From positions 310,001 to 374,000 of the forward strand of contig NZ_FNSV01000005.1 in the NCBI RefSeq assembly GCF_900105905.1: DNA of 64,000 bases, given 5' to 3'. Source of the DNA: Rhodococcus koreensis. GTDB lineage: Bacteria; Actinomycetota; Actinomycetes; Mycobacteriales; Mycobacteriaceae. Of the stretch, positions 10,475 through 19,246 are shown in pieces (the stretch's first letter is position 1; every line of letters begins with the position of its first letter). The notes below the pieces were generated by a model, which saw nothing but the letters and a program-made list of their open reading frames with translations, did not search any database and was not told the origin of the DNA. The translations under genes were made by a program, and so were the position numbers.

Positions 10475-10642
10475 TCAGGCCGTGACCGCGCCGATCGAGG
10501 CGCAGCCGGGACACAGGACACCGTCACCGATCTCCCACCCGTTCAACCGGGCCATCGCAGCGGCGAAGGACCGCTCTACCTCCCGCGACCGGTACACGTG
10601 ATCGCAACGGCTGCAAGAGAAAACGGTGTGCGGCGGGCGCAT
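10475..10642 (-). CDS. small zinc-ribbon protein
   Basis: A 55-residue protein too short for usual ORF filters. It starts MRPPHTVFSCSRCDHVYRSR and ends GDGVLCPGCASIGAVTA. The CxxC pair at residues 10 and 13 and the second at 44 and 47 should bind one zinc. GGAGG lies 13 bases before the ATG. Small proteins of this shape are common in rhodococci and mycobacteria; partners and function are unknown. Confidence 0.65.
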   Translation of the reverse strand: MRPPHTVFSCSRCDHVYRSREVERSFAAAMARLNGWEIGDGVLCPGCASIGAVTA

Positions 10643-11180
10643 GGTTCTCACATCGCCTCCCGTTCACCGAACAGTATCTGCTGCCACCAGTTCGCCAGCG
10701 GGCTCGGCTCCGGCCAGCGCACCGATTCACCCAGCACCAGCGGGGCCTCGACCGTGGGATCACCGAACTGTTGCTGCTGATGTCGATCGTCGTGGCGCAC
10801 AGCAGCACACCTCCCCTCGACTCCGGCACCCGTCACCCGACGAGCGCAGTCACTGTGCACACCAGAAATTAGCACTCGACCCTCCCCAGCGCCATCATTG
10901 CCATCCAGTTGCGCATGCATGCGGAAATTGATAAGCAATGATTGCGAGTGCTCATGTCGATGGCACCCCACGCGCTCTCGAATCGGGCTTTGCTGGCGCA
11001 GAGACGTTTTGCTCTGTCTCCTCGACGCGAGATTCCGGCCCGGTTTCGAGATTTGCGATGGCTGGAAAATAACCCAGATACGTATTCGCGGCGTCGCCCG
11101 CAGACTCGCCGAGCTCCCGTCTCGCCCGGCCGCCGCCGTGTCGACAGAGTCGCCGTTCCCCGGTCCGATGAAGGAGGATC
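10643..11180. other. intergenic region
   Basis: About 540 bases. A lower-GC patch near 10915-10945 may be a promoter. The minus-strand frames crossing it have no known domains. I see no gene here. Confidence 0.45.
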
Positions 11181-11498
11181 ATGACCACCGCCGCCCGTCC
11201 GTTCGCCTCCGAACCCGCGCGCAATTCCTCCCCCACTGCTCCCACCCCGCGCCTCGGGACGTGCCTGTCCGATGCGGCGATCATGTTCGGTGCCCTGTCC
11301 ATCGTGATGTTCTGGATGTTCGGGTTCGGCATCATCCTCGGTGGGGCCGCCCTCGTCACCGGCGCATTGAGCCTCCGGCGCCCGGACGTCACCGACGACA
11401 AATCCACATCCCTGGAAGTGCTTCTCGGCGTGCTCGCCGGAGTGTTCGGCATCGCGGCAGGTCTGATTTTTCTGGTCTGCGCGCTACCCCATTTCTGA
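11181..11498 (+). CDS. small membrane protein, two TM helices
   Basis: A 105-residue protein with two clear transmembrane segments (about 35-60: IMFGALSIVMFWMFGFGIIL; about 80-103: VLLGVLAGVFGIAAGLIFLV) and a Pro/Ser-rich cytoplasmic N-terminus. This layout is that of DUF4190-like small membrane proteins. A perfect AAGGAGG is 4-5 bases before the ATG. It ends about 100 bp before an IS element. Function is unknown. Confidence 0.7.
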   Translation: MTTAARPFASEPARNSSPTAPTPRLGTCLSDAAIMFGALSIVMFWMFGFGIILGGAALVTGALSLRRPDVTDDKSTSLEVLLGVLAGVFGIAAGLIFLVCALPHF

Positions 11499-11604
11499 CA
11501 ACTCACGCGTGTGCGCGCACAAGGACGTCGCCGTCCGACCGGCGCCGTAGAGACCATGATTCACCAGTCGAACGGTCGGGGATCGCTCACTCGACGAGGC
11601 CTAG

Positions 11605-13443
11605 GAGGCCGCTGAACAAGACGGTTCTCGGGGGACCCGGCGACAGGCGGAATTCTCGAGGGCGTGCGCATGTGAACGCCGGATCGTGGTTGTGTAGGGC
11701 TCGCCGGACCGTGACAGGCGGGTAGCGGTGGTCGGTGGGGCCGGTGATGTCGTCGGTAGGCACCGGTGGGACCGCCGTTTCAGGTGGTCTGCGGTGTCAG
11801 GGCCCAGATTCCTGCGGTTCGGACGAGGCCGCGGCCGACGAGGGTGCGCAGGTTGAGCCCGGCGGTGCGGCGGGTGAGCCAGGCGTGGTTCTTCTCGGTG
11901 CCCCGGTAGCGGAGTTTGAGGCGGCGGCCGCCGCGGCTGGCGATGTGGGAGACCACGCGTTCCACGTTGGGTCGGTTCTGCCGGTACTTCTCCCGCAGTT
12001 CGGGTTTCGCGGCCCAGTCGGCGCGGGCCCGGCGGAGCAGAGCATCGCGTTCGTGCAGATCGAGGGTGCGACCGGATTTGGAGGTGGTGCAGCGCGCGGA
12101 GAGCGGGCAGTCGCGGCAGAGCGCGCCGAAGATCACGTGGCGGGCCTTGGTGATCGGGCGGGTGTTGCCGGCCGGGCAGGTCACCGTCCCCGCCGGCTCG
12201 TCGACGGTGAAGTCGTCGACAGTGAATCCGCCCTCCACCGCGGCGTGCAGCGGCTTGGGCTTGATCACCGCGTCGTGCCCGGCGTCGTGCATCGCACCGC
12301 GCAGATACCCTGTGCCGTAGGCGGAATCGCCGTACCACTCTCGTGCGCCGGCCCCATCCGCACCGGCCTCGGCGTCCGCGGCCAGGAATTTCTCGGCGAC
12401 ACCCGGATCGGAGTTCTCCGTCCCGGTGGCCTTGGTGAGTGCCTCGTCGGTGATGATCCCGGTCTCCGGTTCGGCCGCCACATGCGCCCGATACCCGTCT
12501 CGGCGGGCCTCGGGTGACTTGCGGGTGTGCCGCGCTTCGGGGTCCACCGTGGAGATCACCCGATCGGGGGCGACCCTGCGGGCGATGCGCCACCGCCCAT
12601 CGGTGCCGTCGGACCCCTCGGCGGGCTCGACATCCTGCCCGGCAACCAACGCCAGCAGCGCCAACGCCGCCCGCGCCGGCTCGTCCCACTCGTCGTCATC
12701 GACGCCGGAGTATGCCTCGAGCAGCGCATTCGCGTCGTTGACCAGCGCCGAGACCAGGGTCTCCTTCGCACCGGGCTCGTCCCAGTCGATCACCGGTTTA
12801 CCCGGAACGTCGTAGTCGTGTCCGGTGCACACCGCCGCGATCTGCTCGGCGGCGCCGGGCACCACCCGGCCGACCCGGCGGATCGCCGAGATCAGCTGGG
12901 TGATGGTGTCCTGGGTGGCGACCGCGTCCGCGAGGATCGTCGAATCCACCGCGCGTTTGCGGCGGCCCCGCAGGATGCCGGTCTCTTCGACGACCCGCCG
13001 CACCGCGTCGTTGATCCGGTGCGGCCGGGTGGACTTGGCCAGCCGCTTACGCCAGTACACCAGTGTGGAAGGGTCGAAACCTTTGTGGTCCAATGCCATC
13101 CCCGTCGCGACCTTCCACCGTAGGTCGCATCGGGCGGCTTCGGCGGTCTCCCGGTCGGACAGGTCGTGCAGGGTCTGCAGCACCAGGATCGAGGCCATCA
13201 CCGACGCCGGGATCGAGGGGCGCCCCCGCCCCGAGGGGAACAGGTCCTCGAACTCCTCGTCGGAGAACACGTCATGGCGGTGGGCGGCGAGGAACGCGAA
13301 CATGCCGCCCTCCGGTACCAGGTGACCGACCAGCGCCTGCGCGTCCAGAAGTTCCCGATCCTCCCGCTCCACACCCTGCATTAACCTATTTTCCCAGTTC
13401 AGGACGATAAACCCGGTAGGCGCGCCGATAATTCAGCAGCCTC
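11605..13443 (-). mobile_element. IS1182-type insertion sequence
   Basis: A complete element of 1839 bp. Its ends are inverted repeats: left GAGGCCGCTGAAC and right (reverse complement) GAGGCTGCTGAAT, with 11 of the first 12 bases equal. CTAG flanks both ends (11601-11604 and 13444-13447), consistent with a 4-bp target duplication at a CTAG site. It carries one transposase gene on the minus strand. It sits 10 bp after the stop of the MerR-type regulator, so it did not disrupt that gene. Confidence 0.85.
11780..13381 (-). CDS. IS1182-family transposase
   Basis: A 533-residue transposase. The N-terminal region has the DUF772-like segment (GRGRPSIPASVMASILVLQT, then RCDLRWKVATGMALD). The catalytic DDE core includes AVDSTILADAV near residue 145, a D in WYGDSAYGTG near 345, and a late E around 460-465 (RPNVERVVSHIASR). 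A Cys-rich insert (CRDCPLSARC) precedes the last motif, as in IS1182-type enzymes. The length is full, with no internal stop, so the enzyme may be active. The start ATG 13381 is 62 bp inside the right end. Confidence 0.92.
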   Translation of the reverse strand: MQGVEREDRELLDAQALVGHLVPEGGMFAFLAAHRHDVFSDEEFEDLFPSGRGRPSIPASVMASILVLQTLHDLSDRETAEAARCDLRWKVATGMALDHKGFDPSTLVYWRKRLAKSTRPHRINDAVRRVVEETGILRGRRKRAVDSTILADAVATQDTITQLISAIRRVGRVVPGAAEQIAAVCTGHDYDVPGKPVIDWDEPGAKETLVSALVNDANALLEAYSGVDDDEWDEPARAALALLALVAGQDVEPAEGSDGTDGRWRIARRVAPDRVISTVDPEARHTRKSPEARRDGYRAHVAAEPETGIITDEALTKATGTENSDPGVAEKFLAADAEAGADGAGAREWYGDSAYGTGYLRGAMHDAGHDAVIKPKPLHAAVEGGFTVDDFTVDEPAGTVTCPAGNTRPITKARHVIFGALCRDCPLSARCTTSKSGRTLDLHERDALLRRARADWAAKPELREKYRQNRPNVERVVSHIASRGGRRLKLRYRGTEKNHAWLTRRTAGLNLRTLVGRGLVRTAGIWALTPQTT

Positions 13444-13456
13444 CTAGCGCGGCCCG

Positions 13457-13801
13457 TCACGGCGGCGGTGGTCGTTGCGCGCGCAGCTGGGCGTTGTCGG
13501 TTTCCAGACGGGCGTTGTCGGCTTCGAGTTCCCCGGTACGGCGCTCGAGGTCGAGGACGTGGCCGATACCGACCAGGTTGACGCCGGCGTCGATGAGTTC
13601 GGCGATCCGCCGGAGCCGGACCAGGTCGTCGTCGCTGTAGCGACGGGTACCACCCCCGGTGCGGGCCGGAGTGAGCAGCCCGTACTCCTCGTACAACCGC
13701 AGCGCCGCGATCCCGAATCCGGACAGTTCGGCGGCCACCGAGATGCCGTACACCCCGCGCCGGGAGCGGATCTCGGTGTCGCGCTCGGATTCTGGGGTCA
13801 T
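13457..13801 (-). CDS. MerR-family regulator (HspR-like)
   Basis: A 114-residue MerR-type regulator. The winged-helix DNA-binding domain is at about 15-85 ([30 protein letters not shown], then [17 protein letters not shown]). It is followed by a coiled coil ([18 protein letters not shown]) for dimerisation. No metal-binding cysteines are present. This matches HspR-type regulators of chaperone genes. It is divergent from hsp20 with a 127-bp intergenic region that contains a perfect palindrome, so control of hsp20 and of itself is likely. An IS element is inserted just after its stop codon. Confidence 0.85.
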   Translation of the reverse strand: MTPESERDTEIRSRRGVYGISVAAELSGFGIAALRLYEEYGLLTPARTGGGTRRYSDDDLVRLRRIAELIDAGVNLVGIGHVLDLERRTGELEADNARLETDNAQLRAQRPPPP

Positions 13802-13837
13802 GCCGTGCTCCGATCGGAAAATATCTCGCCCACACTC

Positions 13838-13882
13838 TTGCCATAGTCTACGACAGATGCTATACCAAATCTACAGCATCTG
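13838..13882 (+). promoter_or_regulatory. hsp20 promoter with palindromic operator
   Basis: TTGCCA (13838-13843), 17 bases, then TATACC (13861-13866) forms a good promoter for hsp20. An inverted repeat CAGATGCT-N13-AGCATCTG (13854-13861 and 13875-13882) covers the -10 region. It is not the classical HspR HAIR sequence, but its position suggests that the divergent MerR-type protein binds here. Confidence 0.6.
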
Positions 13883-13928
13883 CTGGAGCTTAATTGTTGA
13901 GATGAGAGGGTTTCTGGAGGTGGAGACG

Positions 13929-14348
13929 ATGTTGATGCGCACCGATCCGTTCCGCGACCTCGACCGTCTGACGCAGCAGATCCTCGGCACCGCGGCGCGG
14001 CCGGCGGTGATGCCGATGGACGCCTGGCGCGAGGATGACCGGTTCGTGGTGGAGTTCGACCTGCCCGGCGTGCAGGTGGAATCGATTGATCTGGACGTCG
14101 AACGCGACACCGTGACCGTGCGGGCGCAGCGGCCCGGACTCGACGACAAGCAGGAGATGGTGGCCTCCGAGCGTCCGCGTGGGGTGTTCAGCCGGCAGCT
14201 GTTCCTCGGCGAGAACCTCGATGCGGACAAGATCGAGGCGTCCTACGACGCCGGGGTGCTGCGGTTGACGATCCCGATCGCGGAGAAGGCCAAGCCCCGC
14301 AAGATCGAGATCAGCAACCATTCCGAGCGCAGGGCCGTCACCGCCTGA
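13929..14348 (+). CDS. hsp20: Hsp20/alpha-crystallin small heat-shock protein
   Basis: A 139-residue ATP-independent holdase. The alpha-crystallin domain spans about 40-130. It starts at [19 protein letters not shown] and has [15 protein letters not shown], the [20 protein letters not shown] segment, and the C-terminal [23 protein letters not shown] strand with the A-x-x-x-L/IxI tail. GGAGGTGGAG precedes ATG 13929. The in-frame extension upstream to 13659 overlaps the divergent MerR gene and is not used. Hsp20 (GvpH-type) genes are often found near gas-vesicle genes, and the gvp block is 6.8 kb away. Confidence 0.92.
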   Translation: MLMRTDPFRDLDRLTQQILGTAARPAVMPMDAWREDDRFVVEFDLPGVQVESIDLDVERDTVTVRAQRPGLDDKQEMVASERPRGVFSRQLFLGENLDADKIEASYDAGVLRLTIPIAEKAKPRKIEISNHSERRAVTA

Positions 14349-14387
14349 CCCACACCGTGACAGCCCTCCAGGAGGGGGTGAACGTCG

Positions 14388-14621
14388 ATGACCTCGGCGA
14401 TCATGGTCACCGCAGCACCCGGCACCGGCTCACCGGAGCGCCTCGCACGCGCGGCGGTGCGGCCGTGGCACGAGCTCGACTACGAGTTGTCGTCGCCGAT
14501 TCGGACCGCATCCTCGCCGACGCGCTCACCCCGCAGGCCGCGATCCTGCTCGCGGCGATGGCCACCGCACGGTCCGGCCCGTGGCACCCACCGCGTCCCC
14601 GGTGGTCGGGGTGGCCGGTGA
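14388..14621 (+). CDS. possible small gene downstream of hsp20
   Basis: A 77-residue frame 39 bp after hsp20 with a strong GGAGGGGG 9 bases before its ATG. The first about 40 residues (MTSAIMVTAAPGTGSPERLA, then RPWHELDYELSSP) have normal composition; the rest is Arg/Pro-rich. Another frame over 14500-14690 (ILADALTPQAAILLAAMATA) looks more protein-like, so the gene may be frameshifted. I do not recognise it. Confidence 0.3.
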   Translation: MTSAIMVTAAPGTGSPERLARAAVRPWHELDYELSSPIRTASSPTRSPRRPRSCSRRWPPHGPARGTHRVPGGRGGR

Positions 14622-15321
14622 CCGCTCCCCCGGCCCCGCAGATCCGGGCCACCCAGCGCTCACCACCGGGCGATACGAGCCCACCGGGGCGGTGGCTGGG
14701 ATGCGAACTCGAACACCCGCGGTGAGACGCCGGGATCGAGAACAACACCGGAAACGATCGCGACGAAGAAGAAAGGGGGTGAGAAAGCACCACAGCGAAA
14801 TGCACGTGTGCGTACCCGCAACGAGATGCACGAAAGGGGTTCGACCGCCGCCGCGCCTCCGTCACCTGTCCACTGCGCGGACACGGCACGGCGAACCCCT
14901 GGTACACAGCACCGATCCGGGGCCGCCGACCCACCGACGAGACACACCGGCGCCACCACACCACAGCGATGGTGTTCGGGCGCAACGCCATTGACTATGG
15001 CACCCTTTTCGAATTCGACGTCGTCCGCCCCGGATCCGGCCACCCGCCACGCACACGAAAAACCACACCCGCGTCGAACCACCGCACGCGGGGAACCGGC
15101 AGAGTTAAGCAGTGCCGCAGGCGGGCTCGCGGTGCGGACGAAGCCGACGCACCCGGTGACCCGGACGCGTACCCGAACGGGCGGCCGGGGCCGCCGCAAC
15201 GCACGCGGTCTTGCGGCGCGAAACGACAAGGTCGTGTCGAACACTGCGGGCGCGGTCACCACGCGTCGGAGCGCGGAGACCACACGGATGCGGGGGCGAA
15301 GCGGGACGAGGAAGTGTGACG
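14622..15321. other. gene-poor interval
   Basis: About 700 very GC-rich bases between the hsp20 unit and the J-domain gene. The frames are Arg/Pro/His-rich in all registers and show no domain. I see no gene that can be supported. Confidence 0.45.
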
Positions 15322-15675
15322 ATGAGCGTCGACCGAGATCCGTACCGGGTGCTGGGAGTGACCCCTGCGGCCTCTCAGTCCGAGATCGCCCGCGCCTACC
15401 GACGTCTGCTCCGCCGACACCACCCCGACACCCGCGGACCGGGGCCCGCCGACCCCGGTGCTGACGAACACCTGCAACAAATCCTCGCCGCCTACACCCT
15501 GCTGCGCGACCCGGTCCGCGCCCGCGACCACACCGCCCCCCGGGGCGCCGAGCCCGACCGGCAGCAGAGGCGTGCTCCGCCACCCCGGATTCGCGTGCGG
15601 ATCGTGCCGCGTCCCGCGGCCCGCCGCGTGTTCGGCGTCACCGTGCGGATCGGCCCGGTGCACTGGCACCACTGA
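15322..15675 (+). CDS. minimal J-domain (DnaJ-like) protein
   Basis: A 117-residue protein with an N-terminal J domain (about 5-70): DPYRVLGVTPAASQSEIARA, then YRRLLRRHHPDTRG with the HPD motif needed to stimulate Hsp70 ATPase, then LQQILAAYTLLRDPVRARDH. The C-terminal 45 residues are basic, without Gly/Phe or zinc-finger regions, so it is a type III-like J protein. GAGGAA is upstream of ATG 15322; GTG 15316 is an alternative. With Hsp20 and the Clp N-domain remnant nearby, it belongs to a chaperone-rich segment. Confidence 0.85.
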   Translation: MSVDRDPYRVLGVTPAASQSEIARAYRRLLRRHHPDTRGPGPADPGADEHLQQILAAYTLLRDPVRARDHTAPRGAEPDRQQRRAPPPRIRVRIVPRPAARRVFGVTVRIGPVHWHH

Positions 15676-15960
15676 CCGGGCGCGACCCCCAGGTATGTCC
15701 TCGTCGGAGAGCGTCCGCGCGAGAAGGGCAGGCATCCCGCCGAGCCGCGACGCGGCCGGGTGAGGTGGGTGTGGGCGCCACACCGGCGGGTGCTGTGCCG
15801 ATGCTGGGGTTTCATTCCGGCTGCAGCCCGATTACCGTCGTCGTCACAGGTTAAGACAGCAGCCGCCGAACTTCATCCACTGCGGCCGCTGTGCGTGCAC
15901 CGACCCCCGCCCCCACCGGCAGGGTGCCCGCTCCCCGACCGCCCCCACCCGGGAGCGACC

Positions 15961-16467
15961 ATGACCTACCTGCGATCGGTCATCGAAAGCCCACAACGCC
16001 TACGCCTGTCCCTGTCCGAGACCGCCGGCTGGGACCGAGCCGGCACCGACCACTGCCCTTTCACCCTCAAGATCGACGAACCCACCGGCGGTCCGATCGT
16101 GCTGCGCCTGAGCGGCGACGTCGACGCGGTCACCGCCCCGATACTCACCGCCTGCCTCGACGAAGTCGTGCTGCACGGCCGCAGCGCCGTCGTCGACCTG
16201 CTCGGCACCAGCTTCGTCGGATCCGCGGCCCTGTCCGTACTCGCCGAGGCCGGCCCCCGGATCCGCGAGCAACGCGGCCACCTGACCGTCGCCGCACCTC
16301 ACCCTCTGCGCCGCATCATCGCACGGGTCGGTATGGACACGGTGCCCACCTTCGACAGCCTCGCGCACGCCTTCACCGCCGCCCACGGCGGGCCCCAGTT
16401 GGCCGGCGGGCAGCCGCCGGACCCGACGACCGACCTCCCGTCCACGCCGCGGCGACAGACCCGGTGA
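15961..16467 (+). CDS. STAS-domain anti-sigma-factor antagonist-like protein
   Basis: A 168-residue protein. The STAS fold is at about 40-140: IVLRLSGDVDAVTAPILTAC, then SAVVDLLGTSFVGSAALSVL, with the expected small/Ser residues (S near residue 85 in GTSFVGSAAL) at the phosphorylation position, then TVAAPHPLRRIIARVGMDTV. Such proteins are phosphorylated and partner anti-sigma factors in general stress control. No kinase or sigma gene is adjacent. ATG 15961 has GGGAG upstream; the frame extends upstream without domain homology. Confidence 0.85.
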   Translation: MTYLRSVIESPQRLRLSLSETAGWDRAGTDHCPFTLKIDEPTGGPIVLRLSGDVDAVTAPILTACLDEVVLHGRSAVVDLLGTSFVGSAALSVLAEAGPRIREQRGHLTVAAPHPLRRIIARVGMDTVPTFDSLAHAFTAAHGGPQLAGGQPPDPTTDLPSTPRRQTR

Positions 16468-17045
16468 CCGTGCCATCGCCGACCGTGCCCGCCGACCGAG
16501 GACCTCCCGTCACCGACAGGCTGAGCGCCCGCTCTCCCGCCGTCCCCCCGAAACCGTCGCCGCGGGCATGTGACGCCGACTACTCCTTTCCGATTTCATC
16601 CAGACGTCAATCAGACCCTCGCTACCCTAGGCATAACACCTCGTCAGACCCATAGTTCGGTCAACGACGAGGGTGTGGAGGCACCCCCGAGACCGCCGCC
16701 TCCGTCGTGTCCCTCGATGTCGAGCCCAGGCATCAGCACCCCACCCCGAGCGCGTGGGGCGCACCGGCCGCCGATACCCCTGATCGGTACCGCCCGTACT
16801 CACCCGCGCCCGCTCGCCGCAGCGAAACCCGTCAATCGTGCGACAGGACGAGGGGTCCTGTCGCACAACATCATCGGGTCCGCGACCGGTGTCCACCCCT
16901 GACCCGCGCACCCTCGTCCACGCGCACCGCCCCGCTCCGCTTCCCCGCGCCCGCCACCATCCCGCATCGCCCATCCGCCGCCCCACCGGAAGAACACACC
17001 ATGCCCCTCCCCGCCCACCCCCGCAACGAAGCACCCGGCGACGCG
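16468..17045. other. gene-poor interval
   Basis: About 580 bases with no supported gene. A less GC-rich patch near 16575-16660 may carry the promoter for the whiB transcript. Long frames here are Pro/Arg/Thr-rich shadows. Confidence 0.4.
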
Positions 17046-17165
17046 ATGAATACCGCCACCATCAAAGCCCACCTCGCGGCCATGTTCGCCGAACACGACA
17101 CCCCACCCCGTCCGGAGCACGACGGACCCGAACCCTGCGGCACCCCCTCCGAACGGGCGTACTGA
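17046..17165 (+). CDS. possible small protein upstream of whiB
   Basis: A 39-residue frame MNTATIKAHLAAMFAEHDTP, continuing to a stop at 17165, 63 bp before the WhiB gene. It could be a leader or small partner gene. There is no clear ribosome binding site. Composition is less Pro/Arg-rich than the surrounding frames, which is the only support. An upstream ATG at 17001 gives 54 residues. Confidence 0.25.
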   Translation: MNTATIKAHLAAMFAEHDTPPRPEHDGPEPCGTPSERAY

Positions 17166-17228
17166 CACCACGCACCACCTTCCCACCCCTTTCCTCGCTG
17201 TCACCCACCCCGGTACCGGAAGAAGTGC

Positions 17229-17540
17229 ATGAACACCCCCGAACACCTTCGCCCACACCCGCACACCCAGTCGGACTGGCAGCACCACGGAGCCTGCCGC
17301 GGCACCGAGACGACCGTGTTCTACTCCCCCGAGGGCGAACGCACCGGAGCCCGCGCCCGACGAGAACGGGCGGCGAAGCAGATCTGCCAGCAGTGTCCAG
17401 TGCTCACCGCATGCCGCGACCACGCCCTCACCACCGGCGAGTCCCACGGCATCTGGGGCGGACTGACCGAACGAGACCGCACCCGCCACCACCGCCGCAC
17501 CCGCACACCCCACCGCCGCCCCGGACCCGAACCGCGGTGA
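17229..17540 (+). CDS. WhiB-family Fe-S transcriptional regulator
   Basis: A 103-residue WhiB-like protein. Four cysteines bind the [4Fe-4S] cluster: one in HHGACRGTET (near 23), then the triplet in ICQQCPVLTAC (near 53-62). The GIWGG turn (near 75-79) that contacts sigma factor region 4 is present. The C-terminal tail (RTRHHRRTRTPHRR) is basic and can bind DNA. WhiB proteins sense O2, NO or redox state. ATG 17229 has GGAAGAAG upstream. Its location next to stress genes fits, but the subclass (WhiB1-7) is not clear. Confidence 0.9.
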   Translation: MNTPEHLRPHPHTQSDWQHHGACRGTETTVFYSPEGERTGARARRERAAKQICQQCPVLTACRDHALTTGESHGIWGGLTERDRTRHHRRTRTPHRRPGPEPR

Positions 17541-17760
17541 CCCCCACCCGCCGCCCTCGACCTCACCATCGGTGTGATCGCTGTCAACGGACACAAGGAA
17601 GCCCGGGCCGGCACCGACACCGTCTTCGAGGTGGCGGACCAGGCACCATCGCCCACCGCCCCGGGACTTCTCCTCCTCGCAGGCTCAGCGCCCCCTACAC
17701 GGGGATACTGGAAGTGGCAACCGGCTCCACTCGCAGGGTCCGCCGAGGGAGTGATCAGCG

Positions 17761-18260
17761 GTGTTCGACAAATTCAGCGATCGGGCCCGGCACGTCCTCG
17801 CCTCCGACAACGCCCGCACCCACCATCACAACCACCTCGGCACCGGACACCTCCTCACCGGCATCCACGCCGCCGGCGGCCCCACCGGCGCCACCCTCAC
17901 CTCCTGGGGAATCACCGGCCCCCACCTCGACAGCGCCCTCGACGAGATCCCCGCCTACCCGAACACCGACACCGAATGCGCCGGGCCCCCTTCACCCCAC
18001 CCCCGGAAAAGGCCGTCGGACAAAGCCTGCGAGAAGCCGCTCTCCTCGGCCACGACATCATCGACACCGAACACCTCCTGCTTGCCCTCCTCGCCGACAC
18101 CACCTGCACCGGCACCCGAATCCTCACCGACCTCACCGCCATCAGCGCGCACGAGATGTACGACCGCCTCCGACGCCAACTCGCCGAACACCCCCACACC
18201 TCGGCGAAATCCGTCCACCTCACCCGACTCCACGGCCGACCGCTGCGCGCGCCAGAGAAC
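17761..18260 (+). pseudogene. Clp N-domain protein, frameshifted
   Basis: The gene starts at GTG 17761 with FDKFSDRARHVLASDNARTH, then NHLGTGHLLTGIHAAGG: a ClpC-type N-terminal repeat. Near 17975-17995 the match moves to the next frame, where FTPPPEKAVGQSLREAALLG and HDIIDTEHLLLALLAD form the second N-domain repeat. So one frameshift separates two halves of a stand-alone Clp N-domain protein. No AAA+ domain follows. A sequencing error is possible. Intact relatives in actinobacteria can act as ClpC adaptors or protectants. Confidence 0.65.
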
Positions 18261-18331
18261 AGCAGAGCTCAGAGCCGATCCGATCTTCGGAGGAGCGGCC
18301 ACGCGACCCGCCGCGGGACGTGTCCTCCTGT

Positions 18332-19246
18332 TCAGGTCCGAGGATTCTCCGAGACTGTGGTGTCGGCGAGGTCGACCAGGGGCAGCTCCCCGGTCGCGGT
18401 GAAGCGTTGTTGCTCGCAGAACTGCACCCGCCGCTCGATATCACCGGCCAGGGGTGTGTCGAGGATGTCGAAGCCGAGCTTCTTCAGCGCCCATCCGATC
18501 TCGCTGGCATGCCAGCCGGGTAAATACTTGTCACGAAAGTGCCCGGCGTCGTCCGGCACGGCCGCCTGCATCTCCTCGCGGCAGCCGGGCGGCAGTGCGT
18601 CGAGGATGCGCAGCATGCACGCGCCGAGCAGGCTCGAGGTCGGGTAGCTCAACGTGGGGCGGTGCTCGACGGTCGCGATCGCGACGTACACGCTGACCAT
18701 CCGCACGAAATATGCCTCCACCAGTGGGAAGACCTCGTCCCACCACTCGACGGTGTCGGCCGCCGCGGAGCAGAACAGGGCGTAGAGGGGGCTGTCGTCG
18801 AGGAGGCGGACCGCGGCGGCGGCCGAGCCGTCGAGCGCGTCGAGGATCAGGTGGGTGTGCTCTGTGACCTCGCACCTCTCGCACGGGTGGGCGAGCACAC
18901 GGAAGGTGGTTTCGGAGGGCCGGAGTCTGCGGTGACCGCAACTGTGCACGACGGCGCCAGGGGCGATGCAGTACAGGCAGGCGTAGAGATCGCCCTTCTT
19001 CCACGTTGCGGGCGATCGCCGTTGCAGCGGGGTCTCGCGCCACTCGTGACCGACAGGGCATCGCCACCACAGCATCTCGTGGGACGAGTTCGAGATCGCA
19101 TCCAGATCGACCCCGACATTGCGGGTCGGATGGAGTTGACGAACAGTCCCGGGTGCTCGTCTTTGAGACGCATGACCCCCCTTTGGGTTTCGATGGGTAG
19201 AGATACTCTCTCGTGCATCACGTGCGCGGAATTGCACTCGGCGCAA
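18332..19246 (-). CDS. zinc-ribbon protein of unknown function
   Basis: The frame codes 304 residues. Residues about 42-95 match a DUF4379-like probable zinc ribbon: HPTRNVGVDLDAI, MLWWRCPVGHEWRETPLQRR, then ACLYC. A second Cys pair follows (HSCGHRR, CERC). The C-terminal 190 residues are helical with a WHASEIGWALKKLGFDIL segment. The upstream part of the gene seems to lie in another frame (RLKDEHPGLFVNSIRP, minus strand near 19140-19221), which fits the usual start of this ribbon, so a frameshift near 19135 is likely. Related ribbon proteins occur beside endonuclease-like genes. Real start is uncertain. Confidence 0.55.
   Translation of the reverse strand: MRRVQFRARDARESISTHRNPKGGHASQRRAPGTVRQLHPTRNVGVDLDAISNSSHEMLWWRCPVGHEWRETPLQRRSPATWKKGDLYACLYCIAPGAVVHSCGHRRLRPSETTFRVLAHPCERCEVTEHTHLILDALDGSAAAAVRLLDDSPLYALFCSAAADTVEWWDEVFPLVEAYFVRMVSVYVAIATVEHRPTLSYPTSSLLGACMLRILDALPPGCREEMQAAVPDDAGHFRDKYLPGWHASEIGWALKKLGFDILDTPLAGDIERRVQFCEQQRFTATGELPLVDLADTTVSENPRT

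Noticed and set aside
16838..18523. 561-codon plus-strand frame rich in Pro, Thr and His
   Set aside because: Shadow of whiB, the Clp N-domain gene and part of the zinc-ribbon gene; composition is typical of off-frame GC-rich DNA.
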